The notes under the pieces are model-generated. The model saw nothing but the letters and a program-made list of their open reading frames with translations, was not told where the DNA came from and did no database searches. DNA of 7,235 bases from Hadesarchaea archaeon DG-33 (GTDB taxonomy: Archaea; Hadarchaeota; Hadarchaeia; Hadarchaeales; Hadarchaeaceae), in assembly GCA_001515185.1 (NCBI GenBank), contig LQHI01000027.1:1-7235 (forward strand), in the 5' to 3' direction. The position numbers and the translations under genes were made by a program. Positions 1 through 6,685 of this stretch are shown in pieces; within the stretch, counting starts at the first letter, position 1, and the number at the start of each line of letters is the position of its first letter.

Positions 1-2
1 TC

Positions 3-926
3 CAGCTCGTCGATGTCAAGAACCCCATAAAGGCGAGGGAGAAAATCCTCAAGGCTAAGGAGCGAATTTTGGCGGAGGCGAATGAACAGGATCCAATCCT
101 CGTAAAGCTGGGCGGTGGCGCGAAAGACATCGAAGTGCGGGTGCTCACCACTCACCTCGGCCCAATGACGATTATCCATTTGTTCATCGATGTGCGTGAT
201 GCGATGGGGGCGAATGTCATCAATACCATGTGCGAGGCGGTCGCGCCCCTGATCGAAGAGCTGACGGGGGGCAGAGTTTTTCTCCGAATAGTCTCGAACC
301 TCGCCACTTACAGGCTGGCGCGCGCGAAGGCGGTCTTCACAAAGGAGGCGTTGGGCGGCGAGGAGGTGGTCGATGGGATCCTCCAAGCCTATGCTTTCGC
401 TGCCGCTGACCCCTACCGCTGCGCCACCCATAATAAAGGAGTGATGAACGGAGTCATCGCGGTCGCCCTCGCGACGGCAAATGATACCCGTGCCCTCGAG
501 GCCGGGGCCCACGCCTACGCGGCGATGGGTGGCGCTTACAAACCGCTGACCCACTGGGAGCGAACGGTTGAAGGAGACCTCTCCGGCCGGATTGAGCTGC
601 CTGTGGCGGTCGGGACAATCGGGGGGGCTACGGCTACGCACCCCGTTGCAAAAATTTGTAGAAAGATATTGGGCGTGCAGTCGGCGCGCGAGTTGGGGGA
701 GGTCATGGCGGCGGTCGGGCTCGCTCAGAACTTGGCAGCGATGAGGGCACTCGCAACGGTTGGCATCCAAGCCGGGCACATGGGGTTACATGCGCGAAAC
801 ATAGCCGTAATGGCTGGAGCAAAGGGTAAGTTAATAGACAAAGTGGCGGCACGGTTGGTCGAGGGGCGAAAAATCAGGGTAGATCGCGCTAAGGAAATTT
901 TAGAAGAGCTGGCTGGTAAAAAATAA
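3..926 (+). CDS. mvaA: Class II HMG-CoA reductase, C-terminal part (5' end outside window)
   Basis: Catalyses interconversion of HMG-CoA and mevalonate with NAD(P)H, the committed step towards archaeal isoprenoid lipids; cytosolic. The frame is open to the window edge, and residues before the TTG at 69 still look like the family (for example VKNPIKAREKIL), so that TTG is not the real start. By recalled comparison with the Pseudomonas mevalonii enzyme (428 residues), about 115 N-terminal residues, including the catalytic Glu, lie outside. Visible motifs: DAMGAN (198-215), THNKG with the catalytic Lys (435-437), ANDTR with the catalytic Asp (483-485), and GHMGLHARN with the catalytic His (777-779). 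The Asp of EQDPIL (90-92) aligns with the residue that favours NADH in P. mevalonii, so NADH use is inferred. The class II assignment rests on the overall match to the P. mevalonii type, including DPYRCATHNKG and VGLAQNLAAMRALAT. Stop TAA at 924-926. Confidence 0.95.
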   Translation, partial: QLVDVKNPIKAREKILKAKERILAEANEQDPILVKLGGGAKDIEVRVLTTHLGPMTIIHLFIDVRDAMGANVINTMCEAVAPLIEELTGGRVFLRIVSNLATYRLARAKAVFTKEALGGEEVVDGILQAYAFAAADPYRCATHNKGVMNGVIAVALATANDTRALEAGAHAYAAMGGAYKPLTHWERTVEGDLSGRIELPVAVGTIGGATATHPVAKICRKILGVQSARELGEVMAAVGLAQNLAAMRALATVGIQAGHMGLHARNIAVMAGAKGKLIDKVAARLVEGRKIRVDRAKEILEELAGKK

Positions 927-963
927 GAATTTAAAACAAAATTTAGCCATCTAAAAATTTTTT
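927..963. terminator. AT-rich convergent intergenic region with T-run; probable termination zone
   Basis: The 24-base gap between the reductase stop and the radical SAM stop is strongly AT-rich. On the + strand a run of six T (958-963) lies just past the gap. On the - strand the gap reads as T-rich clusters (TTTTGTTTTAAATTC). Archaeal RNA polymerase terminates at oligo-T without needing a hairpin, so this stretch could end both convergent transcripts. This is inferred from composition only. Confidence 0.45.
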
Positions 964-1700
964 CGAATACTCGTTTTGATATCGGTATACTCCACATGGA
1001 TGCCTCGTCTTGCCAGCTCCTGAATCACATGAGAGAAGGGTATTAAATATTCGAACTCGAGCTCCTGCACCAAGCTTCGATCGATCGCGCTCAACTGCTG
1101 CGTGAGTTGTTCGAGCTTATCTTTCGGCGCGAACTCCTGCATAATCGCTGCGTGACAGCTTACGCCGGCATCGAGCAAGTTTCGAAGCGCAGTGAGCTGC
1201 AACTCAAAAGCTTCTAGTTTTGCTCCCGTGAGATGCGAGAAATGTTCGGCATCGCACCCCTTCAAAGATACCCGAACGTGCAAGTTCTCAAATTTTCCAA
1301 GTGCTTGAGCATAACTTGGATCGGCCCCAAGCAGAATCCCGTTCGTTTCGAGGATGAAGGAGTAGTTTGTCTGTTCAACGAGCCCGAGCAAGCAAAGCAG
1401 ATGTTGTCTGCCTATCGTCGGTTCATTCCCGCTGATTCTAAGCTGAGAATACCCGTGCTTCTTAGCGATTGCGTTGAGCTTAGCGAAGACTTGCGCGGGG
1501 TTATAAAAGCGTCCAACCCGCTCGGGATTCGTCAGTGGTGCCCTACTCCAGCAAAATGCACAGCGGAGGCAACATCCGACGCAATCAGCAGTTGCTATGC
1601 CGCCGTAAAATCGCGCAGCACGAAAGCGATAGTACTTGCGTTCATCGCCGCGTGCAACTATTTCCTCCAATCGTCCGGCTAGCTCAATCGGATCGTACAT
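951..1700 (-). CDS. Radical SAM protein of unknown substrate
   Basis: A 249-residue protein with a radical SAM core. The cluster motif CxxxCxxC is C43, C47, C50 inside CVGCCLRCAFCWS, with an aromatic residue before the last Cys as usual. These Cys should bind a 4Fe-4S cluster that cleaves S-adenosylmethionine to the 5'-deoxyadenosyl radical. SGNEP (about 90-94) takes the place of the GGE SAM-binding motif, followed by further beta/alpha units (FILETNG about 116-122, LHVRVSLKG). There is no signal peptide, membrane segment or obvious auxiliary cluster domain. It resembles archaeal proteins related to pyruvate-formate-lyase activases, but I do not recognise a defined subfamily and give no substrate. 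The ATG at 1700 is the first in frame after an in-frame stop upstream; no convincing Shine-Dalgarno precedes it. It is divergent from RPA and convergent with the reductase, so probably monocistronic. Confidence 0.88.
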   Translation of the reverse strand: MYDPIELAGRLEEIVARGDERKYYRFRAARFYGGIATADCVGCCLRCAFCWSRAPLTNPERVGRFYNPAQVFAKLNAIAKKHGYSQLRISGNEPTIGRQHLLCLLGLVEQTNYSFILETNGILLGADPSYAQALGKFENLHVRVSLKGCDAEHFSHLTGAKLEAFELQLTALRNLLDAGVSCHAAIMQEFAPKDKLEQLTQQLSAIDRSLVQELEFEYLIPFSHVIQELARRGIHVEYTDIKTSIRKNF

Positions 1701-1760
1701 GTTTTCAATTTGGTTTTGTCATCCGAAGGTGAATACTTTCGGTCACCTCTCCCTGAAAAT

Positions 1761-1794
1761 ACCTATAAACGAGAAGCGGATAATTGTTTTGAGG
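1761..1794 (+). promoter_or_regulatory. Probable archaeal promoter and ribosome binding site for RPA
   Basis: TATAAA at 1764-1769, preceded by an A-rich stretch (GAAAAT, 1755-1760) that could serve as a BRE. Transcription would start about 25 bases downstream, near 1790. GAGG at 1791-1794 sits 7 bases before the ATG at 1802, implying a very short leader. On the opposite strand the same bases read TTTATA, so the element could also serve the divergent radical SAM gene, although the upstream bases on that strand are less BRE-like. Confidence 0.45.
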
Positions 1795-1801
1795 CTGGAT
1801 T

Positions 1802-3871
1802 ATGGAGCTAAATTTTGAACAAATGGTCCAAGAGATTTTAGATAATACAAAAATCGACCATGACGAGCTAATGAAGCGCATCCGGCAGAAACAGGACGAA
1901 CTCAGCGGGTTTGTGACCCTCGAAGGCGCGGCCACTATCGTCGGTCGGGAATTGGGGGTTGTTTTTAAGAGAAAAGAACCTGAGATTCGAACCCTACACA
2001 TCGAGGACCTCATCCCGGGAATGTCAAAAGTGGACATCGTCGGTCGGGTCGTCCGCATTTACGAACCGCGGGAGTTTCAGCGCTCTAGCGGTAAGGCCGG
2101 GCGTGTGGGGAGTCTGTTGCTCCAAGATAAAACCGGACAGATTAGAATCGCGCTATGGAACGACAAGACCTCGTTGATTGAGGAGAGTAAGGTCCGGAAG
2201 GGAGATGCTGTTCAAGTCAAAAATGCCTACGTGCGCCAGGGGTTGAACAAGCAGCCTGAGCTCAGTCTTGGGATGCGGGGTTCCTTACTCGTGAATCCAG
2301 AAGACCCGCGCGTATCGGACCTCCCGCCGCTTGTTGAAACTAAGGTTAGAATTGCAGATCTCAAACCAGAGCTCATCGAGGTGGACATCATCGGCAGAGT
2401 GGTGACGACGAGCGACATCAGGGAATTTGAGCGCCCCGATGGAACCACTGGCAAGGTTGCGAGCCTCATACTCATGGACTCGACAGGCCAGGTGCGGGTT
2501 TCCTTCTGGGATGAGCGGACGGAGTTCGTGAAGAATCTCAAGCTGGGGATCGCGGTGAAGCTCGAAAATGCGTCGGTGCGGCCCGGATTGAGAAACAGGC
2601 CCGAACTCAGCTTAGGGTCGCGAGGGCGTCTGCTCATGAACCCGCCAGAGGCGGAAGTGGCAGAACTGCCCGAGCTGCCCGAGCGCCCGCTCAAGCTAGA
2701 GGAGCTCGAGGCCAGCATGCCGACGGTTGACCTTGCGGCTAGGGTCAGGCGAAAGCTCCCGTTGCAGGAGTTCAAGCGGGACGATGGGACATCAGGGAAA
2801 GTTATCAGCGTGATTCTCGCGGACGAGACGGGCACCGCTCGCGCCTCCTTTTGGGGTGATGTGGCGGAGCTCGCGCAGAAGCTGAAGCTGAACGATATCG
2901 TGTTCCTGCGCAATGCCTACACGCGCGTCGGTTTGACTGGTAAACCGGAGGTGCATGTCGGCAAAATCGCGCGAGTTGAGGTGAATCCACCCGACGTGAC
3001 TGTCGGGGCACTCGAGCCAAGCCGTATAAAAATTGGCGAGGTCGAGCCGAACATGGACGCGCTTGAGGTAATCGGGAGGGTGGTCGAGGTCATGGCACCG
3101 CGTGAGTTTGCTCGGGGCGATGGTAGCACGGGGAAGGTCGCGTCCATTGTCATCGGTGACCAAACGGGTACAACGAGGGCATCGCTCTGGCACGAGCACG
3201 CGGATAAAGCGGTCGGCATCAAGGTTGGGGATGTCGTCAAATTCACAAACTGCTACAGCACGCTGGGTCTCTTTGGCCAGCCTGAGCTTCATCTCGGCAA
3301 GCAAGGACAACTTGAGATAAATCCAGCAATCTCCGAAGAATTGCCGCCCGCGGATGCGATTAAGCTAGCCGCACCGGCACCCAAACGGATTAGCATTGCA
3401 GATGTCCAGAAAGAGGGGATGAGGGTCCAAGTCAGAGGAACCGTGGTGCGGGTCTTCCACCGGCGTCCAGTATTCGACATCTGCCCCGACTGCGGACGGA
3501 GCCTAGGGAGCGTGGACACCAGTTTGATGTGCGAGGAGTGCGGGAAGGTCGTGACACCTGAACATCGCGTCGTGCTGAGCTTCGTGCTCGACGACGGCAC
3601 CGGCAACTTCCGGGTAGCCCTTTTCGGCAAGGTCGCGGAGAGCCTGCTCGGTATGGGAGCGCAACAGGTTTTCGAACTCTTCAAGGGTACTCCTGATTTG
3701 GCCGAGCTTTACGATAAGTTCAAACTGATTGGGAAGGAGCTTGTCCTTACAGGTACGACCCGGCACGACAAGTACTTCGACCAACTCGAACTCCGAGCGA
3801 GCGACGTGCAGTTTCCCGAGCCGAAAGAAGAGGCGCAAGCGCTGCTCAAAAAGATAAAAGCGGGAACGTGA
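1802..3871 (+). CDS. rpa: Replication factor A (RPA), multi-OB-fold single-stranded DNA-binding protein
   Basis: A 689-residue single-stranded DNA-binding protein of replication, recombination and repair. Residues 1-60 form a helical leader. Four tandem OB-fold repeats follow at about 63-166, 183-281, 295-396 and 408-508. Each carries a version of REFxRxDGTxGKV, then D-x-TG-x-x-R-x-S-x-W, a conserved Trp, and PELxLG...NP at its end. Repeat 1 has SSGKAG instead of the DGTTG-like loop. Repeat 3 has lost the GRVV motif (ARVRRKLPLQEF). A fifth, different OB domain (about 530-689) contains a zinc ribbon with C561, C564, C577 and C580, like the zinc OB domain of eukaryotic RPA70 and Methanocaldococcus-type RPA. 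The ATG has GAGG 7 bases upstream. It lies 22 bases before radA on the same strand, which fits its role of coating DNA before RadA loading. Antisense open frames across it are shadows. Confidence 0.95.
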   Translation: MELNFEQMVQEILDNTKIDHDELMKRIRQKQDELSGFVTLEGAATIVGRELGVVFKRKEPEIRTLHIEDLIPGMSKVDIVGRVVRIYEPREFQRSSGKAGRVGSLLLQDKTGQIRIALWNDKTSLIEESKVRKGDAVQVKNAYVRQGLNKQPELSLGMRGSLLVNPEDPRVSDLPPLVETKVRIADLKPELIEVDIIGRVVTTSDIREFERPDGTTGKVASLILMDSTGQVRVSFWDERTEFVKNLKLGIAVKLENASVRPGLRNRPELSLGSRGRLLMNPPEAEVAELPELPERPLKLEELEASMPTVDLAARVRRKLPLQEFKRDDGTSGKVISVILADETGTARASFWGDVAELAQKLKLNDIVFLRNAYTRVGLTGKPEVHVGKIARVEVNPPDVTVGALEPSRIKIGEVEPNMDALEVIGRVVEVMAPREFARGDGSTGKVASIVIGDQTGTTRASLWHEHADKAVGIKVGDVVKFTNCYSTLGLFGQPELHLGKQGQLEINPAISEELPPADAIKLAAPAPKRISIADVQKEGMRVQVRGTVVRVFHRRPVFDICPDCGRSLGSVDTSLMCEECGKVVTPEHRVVLSFVLDDGTGNFRVALFGKVAESLLGMGAQQVFELFKGTPDLAELYDKFKLIGKELVLTGTTRHDKYFDQLELRASDVQFPEPKEEAQALLKKIKAGT

Positions 3872-3880
3872 AAAGTAAAT

Positions 3881-3885
3881 GGAGG
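3881..3885 (+). promoter_or_regulatory. Shine-Dalgarno site deciding the radA TTG start
   Basis: GGAGG, 8 bases before the TTG at 3894, in the 22-base gap after the RPA stop. It supports the non-ATG start and translation of radA from a shared transcript. Confidence 0.7.
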
Positions 3886-3893
3886 GTTAATTT

Positions 3894-4844
3894 TTGGTAG
3901 AGGAAGTGAAACGCACAATCGAAAGTTTACCTGGAGTAGGAGAAGCAACTGCTGAGAAGCTTCGGGAGGCAGGTTATCGAACGATTGAATCGATCGCTGT
4001 GGCCTCGATAGCGGAGCTGCATGAAGCTGCAGAGATCGGTGAGGGGCAAGCAAAAAAAATAATCGCTGCTGCTAGGGAGATTGCGGAATTCGGCATCTTC
4101 GTCACCGCCGACAAAGTCCTCGAGCGCCGGGAAAAAGTTGGATTGATAACCACGAGCAGTGAGCAGCTAGACACGCTACTCGGCGGAGGAATTGAAACTC
4201 AAGCAGTGACCGAGGTTTTTGGTGAATTCGGGTCAGGAAAAACCCAGTTGGCCCACCAGCTCTGCGTTAACGTCCAGCTCCCACCCGAGCAAAAGGGGTT
4301 AGGGGGGAAGGCGATTTACATCGACACCGAGAATACTTTTAGACCCGAACGGATTCGGGACATGGCGATTGGCCTCAACCTCGACCCGATGAAGACCCTC
4401 CAAAACGTCCTCTACATAAGGTCTTACAACACCGACCAGCAGATTCTGATAGCCGAGAAGGCCGAGGAGAAAATCGAGGAGGAAAATGTGCGCCTCATGA
4501 TAATCGATTCTCTTACCTCACACTTCCGGGCCGAGTACGTTGGGCGGGGAGCTCTAGCCAACCGCCAGCAGAAGTTGAACCGCCACCTCCTGACGCTTCA
4601 TCGAATAGCCGACCTCCACGACCTAGCCATCTTCGTGACGAACCAAGTGATGGCGAGGCCTGACGTTTTCTTCGGGGACCCCACCCGACCGATCGGGGGG
4701 CATGTGCTCGCCCACTCCGCCACGACCCGCGTCTACCTTCGAAAATCCAAGGGTGGAAAGCGGATCGCGCGGATATTTGACAGCCCCAACTTGCCCGAGG
4801 CCGAGGCGGTCTTCATGATTAGTGGGCAAGGGATAAGGGACTGA
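3894..4844 (+). CDS. radA: DNA repair and recombination protein RadA
   Basis: Archaeal RecA/Rad51-family recombinase (316 residues) that forms ATP-dependent filaments on single-stranded DNA and performs strand exchange. An N-terminal helix-hairpin-helix domain (about 10-65, LPGVGEATAEKLREAGY) is followed by the linker with the FxxA polymerisation motif (F69-VTA). The Walker A motif is GEFGSGKT (110-117, bases 4221-4244). The Walker B motif LMIIDS ends near D205. The DNA-binding loop region contains RGALANRQQKLNRH, and FVTNQV follows the usual pattern. Length is normal for RadA, the motifs are contiguous and there is no intein. The TTG start is supported by GGAGG 8 bases upstream and by the family N-terminus; there is no closer ATG. 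It sits between RPA and a phosphoglycolate phosphatase on the same strand, probably co-transcribed. Confidence 0.97.
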   Translation: MVEEVKRTIESLPGVGEATAEKLREAGYRTIESIAVASIAELHEAAEIGEGQAKKIIAAAREIAEFGIFVTADKVLERREKVGLITTSSEQLDTLLGGGIETQAVTEVFGEFGSGKTQLAHQLCVNVQLPPEQKGLGGKAIYIDTENTFRPERIRDMAIGLNLDPMKTLQNVLYIRSYNTDQQILIAEKAEEKIEEENVRLMIIDSLTSHFRAEYVGRGALANRQQKLNRHLLTLHRIADLHDLAIFVTNQVMARPDVFFGDPTRPIGGHVLAHSATTRVYLRKSKGGKRIARIFDSPNLPEAEAVFMISGQGIRD

Positions 4845-4857
4845 ATTGGGTGGAAGT

Positions 4858-5547
4858 TTGATAAGGTTTGTTGCTGTCGACATCGACGGCACGCTGACGT
4901 TTAGAAATCGAAGACTTGATATCGCTGGCGTGAGTGCCATTCAAAAGGCCGAGGATTCGGGTCTGCCCGTGGTGCTTGCGACGGGAAACGTGCTCGCGTT
5001 CGCGGAGGCTGCCGCGATCATGCTTGGGACTTCGGGGCCGCTGATAGCCGAGGATGGAGGAATTGTGTTCGACCCAGCCAGCGGGTGGGAATGTGTACTC
5101 GGCGACCGTGTCGATACCGAGCGTGGGCTGGCTGTTCTTGAACGGGAATTTGGCCCTCTGCAGCAGACTAGGAGTTCGAGGGTACGCCGCACGGGCCTAA
5201 CCCTTAAGCGAACAATCGAAGCTGGGGCCGCCGAGGAGCTTTTCAGGCGCGAGGGGCTTAATCTAGTTGCTGTCGGATTAGGCGCATCGATTAATCTTCG
5301 AAGTCCAAACGTGAACAAAGGAAACGCGCTCCGGAAAGTCGCCTCGTTCTTGAGGGTGCCACTCGCCGAAGTTGCGGCCATAGGGAATGACCCGAACGAT
5401 GTCGAGATGTTGGAGTCCGCGGGATTGAGCTTCGCCGTAGCAAACTCGCACGAAGCGGTGAAGCGCGTATCTACCTACGTGACCGCAGAGCCTCACGGAA
5501 AGGGCGTCGCGGAAGCCATCGAGAAAATTCTCAGCTTGCGGAACTAG
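4858..5547 (+). CDS. Phosphoglycolate phosphatase, archaeal HAD family
   Basis: HAD-superfamily, Mg-dependent phosphatase (229 residues) expected to hydrolyse 2-phosphoglycolate to glycolate in the cytosol. Motif I is DIDGT (nucleophile D8, acid D10). Motif II is the Thr of ATGN (T42), followed by FAEAAAIMLGTSGP, typical of this archaeal family. A C2-type cap occupies roughly 75-150. Motif III is K154 in NVNKGNAL, and motif IV is GNDPND (D178, D181). I chose the TTG at 4858 because it gives the family N-terminus (M)IRFVAVDIDGT, with GGTGG at 4849-4853 upstream. An in-frame TTG at 4846 would add four residues and leave 1 base after the radA stop. The close spacing to radA indicates co-transcription. 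Other HAD phosphatases of this fold (for example sugar phosphatases) remain possible, but the motif set fits phosphoglycolate phosphatase best. Confidence 0.88.
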   Translation: MIRFVAVDIDGTLTFRNRRLDIAGVSAIQKAEDSGLPVVLATGNVLAFAEAAAIMLGTSGPLIAEDGGIVFDPASGWECVLGDRVDTERGLAVLEREFGPLQQTRSSRVRRTGLTLKRTIEAGAAEELFRREGLNLVAVGLGASINLRSPNVNKGNALRKVASFLRVPLAEVAAIGNDPNDVEMLESAGLSFAVANSHEAVKRVSTYVTAEPHGKGVAEAIEKILSLRN

Positions 5548-5604
5548 CTTTCACGAGTGATGCTGCTAGAAAAAAGAATTTCACTGTCTTAAAATTTGTG
5601 TGGT

Positions 5605-5649
5605 GTGCAAGGTTTAAACAAATCTCGCTCCTTTGTTGTCTTGGTGGTG
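5605..5649 (+). promoter_or_regulatory. Possible promoter and ribosome binding site for the metallophosphoesterase
   Basis: In the 105-base gap after the phosphatase, TTTAAA (5613-5618) is preceded by GCAAGG as a possible BRE. Initiation about 25 bases downstream (near 5640) would give a short leader. GGTGGTG (5643-5649) matches the archaeal GGAGGTG core at six of seven positions, just before the ATG at 5653. The rest of the gap (5548-5604) is AT-rich, and I see no clear hairpin or T-run in it. Confidence 0.35.
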
Positions 5650-5652
5650 TCG

Positions 5653-6339
5653 ATGAAGATCGGCGTAATCGCTGACCCCCACTCAAACCTCGCGGCGCTC
5701 AAGGCCGTGCTCAAAGACATGCCTCGCGTTGATGAACTCGTCTGCGTGGGCGACCTCGTGGGGTACGCCGCTGAGCCCAACGAAGTGGTGAAGTTGGCTA
5801 GGGCGAAGCGGATGCGGATGGTGATGGGAAATCATGATTACGCAACAGTGACGCGCGATGTGCGGGGCTTCAACCCGCTAGCGGCCAAAGCGGCGTTATG
5901 GACCGCCGATAACTTGAGCAAGGAAAATCTCGAATTTTTATCTAACCTCCCAACCCACCTCGTGCTGACATACGGAAAGCAAAGGGTCTACGTGGCACAT
6001 GGGAGCCCCCGCGACCCGCTTAACGAATATATCTTTCCAGATACCTCGAACCGCGTGCTAGCAGAACTCGTTCGCGACCTAGATGCGGATATCCTCGTGC
6101 TCGGTCACACCCACATGCCGATTGAGCGCGTCGTCTTTGGCAAGCTGATTCTTAACCCGGGCGGGGTGGGGCAGCCGCGTGATCGCGACCCCCGAGCTAG
6201 CTACGCGGTTCTAAACCTGGGCAAGGATGTAAAGGTAAGCTTCCATAGGGTCGGCTACGATGTAAAAATCACGGCTGAAAAAATAGAAGCTGCAGGATTA
6301 CCCAGTGAACTCGCGACGAGATTGTTCTTTGGATGGTAG
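5653..6339 (+). CDS. Metallophosphoesterase (calcineurin-like, COG0639-type phosphodiesterase/phosphatase)
   Basis: A 228-residue two-metal phosphoesterase. The metal ligands follow the family order: D8 and H10 (DPHSN), D34 (CVGDLVGY), N60 and H61 (GNHDY), H116 (VAHGSP), and H152 and H154 (GHTHMP). The C-terminal NPGGVGQPRDRDPRASY (from about residue 168) is a hallmark of the small-protein group related to ApaH/YfcE-like enzymes, with Gly replacing the usual Ser of NPGS. The substrate cannot be told; known relatives act on nucleotide or phosphodiester substrates. Start: the ATG at 5653 gives the family N-terminus MKIGVIADPH and has GGTGGTG upstream. An upstream in-frame GTG at 5596 would add 19 residues not expected for the family. 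It follows the phosphoglycolate phosphatase gene by 105 bases, and its stop codon abuts the stop of the convergent PRC-barrel gene. Confidence 0.9.
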   Translation: MKIGVIADPHSNLAALKAVLKDMPRVDELVCVGDLVGYAAEPNEVVKLARAKRMRMVMGNHDYATVTRDVRGFNPLAAKAALWTADNLSKENLEFLSNLPTHLVLTYGKQRVYVAHGSPRDPLNEYIFPDTSNRVLAELVRDLDADILVLGHTHMPIERVVFGKLILNPGGVGQPRDRDPRASYAVLNLGKDVKVSFHRVGYDVKITAEKIEAAGLPSELATRLFFGW

Positions 6340-6642
6340 TTAGGGTAATGTCCCTGGAACGCCGGGCTTCGGGCCCGTCTTGAGCTGCTGAATCGCTAAA
6401 ACGCGCTCGTTGATGACGATGAAATCGCGTATTGACATAACGGCGCTGAAGGGGATCAAGGCATTACCGCTCGAGTCGCGGGGGATATTCCCGAGCGTCT
6501 CCTTCGAGATTGGTCTTACCACGATCGATTGGACCTTTCCGTCTTTTTCATCAAAGAGAATATCCTGGAGCTTTCCCACCTGCATGCCCCTATCTGAGAT
6601 GACGCCTATCGCCCGGAGCTTACTCACTATAACCTGTGGCAA
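6340..6642 (-). CDS. PRC-barrel domain protein
   Basis: A 100-residue protein, essentially one PRC-barrel domain (about residues 5-85). It shows the typical strand pattern VISDRGMQVGKLQDILFDE, KVQSIVV and NALIPFSAVMSIRDFIVIN, then a Pro/Gly-rich tail. No membrane segment or signal peptide. PRC-barrels are small beta-barrel adaptor domains. In archaea single-domain versions are common, and some (the CdpB proteins of Haloferax) act with FtsZ and SepF in cell division; whether this is such a protein is inference. The TTG start at 6642 has GGAGG (6650-6654 on the other strand) 7 bases upstream. It lies 43 bases downstream of the broken AAA ATPase gene on the same strand, so it could be co-transcribed or use its own TATA-like element. 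Confidence 0.88.
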   Translation of the reverse strand: MPQVIVSKLRAIGVISDRGMQVGKLQDILFDEKDGKVQSIVVRPISKETLGNIPRDSSGNALIPFSAVMSIRDFIVINERVLAIQQLKTGPKPGVPGTLP

Positions 6643-6649
6643 ATTATAT

Positions 6650-6683
6650 CCTCCGCCCTAATTTATTGTTGAACCTTATTAAA
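6650..6683 (-). promoter_or_regulatory. Shine-Dalgarno and possible TATA box for the PRC-barrel gene
   Basis: Reading the minus strand, TTTAATAA (6683-6676) could be a TATA box about 37 bases before the start codon. GGAGG (6654-6650) is a clear ribosome binding site 7 bases before the TTG. The ribosome site is convincing. The TATA call is weak, because the gap is simply AT-rich and the upstream ATPase gene is on the same strand. Confidence 0.4.
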
Positions 6684-6685
6684 CC

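Noticed and set aside
1233..1682. 149-residue + strand open frame opposite the radical SAM gene
   Set aside because: It is antisense to a gene with clear family motifs, has no recognisable domain of its own and no ribosome site; a shadow frame.
1723..1742. Inverted repeat CCGAA...TTCGG upstream of the radical SAM gene
   Set aside because: Only five base pairs with a ten-base loop; too short to call an operator or structured leader.
1744..1756. Shine-Dalgarno-like AGGTGA on the minus strand upstream of the radical SAM gene
   Set aside because: No start codon at a suitable distance leads into the radical SAM frame, and an in-frame stop follows; chance match.
2227..2913. 228-residue - strand open frame, Ser-rich, across RPA (also 2792-3310 and 3289-3684)
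   Set aside because: The low-complexity Ser/Arg composition is what the antisense of repetitive RPA codons gives; RPA itself is unmistakable on the other strand.
4221..4640. Possible intein in RadA, a known intein host
   Set aside because: Walker A, Walker B and the DNA-binding loop are contiguous at normal spacing in 316 residues; no insertion.
4941..5381. 146-residue - strand open frame opposite the phosphoglycolate phosphatase
   Set aside because: Antisense shadow of a gene with all four HAD motifs; no motif or start signal of its own.
5596..5652. N-terminal extension of the metallophosphoesterase from a GTG at 5596
   Set aside because: The added residues are not expected for the family, and the ATG at 5653 gives the standard N-terminus with a GGTGGTG site before it.
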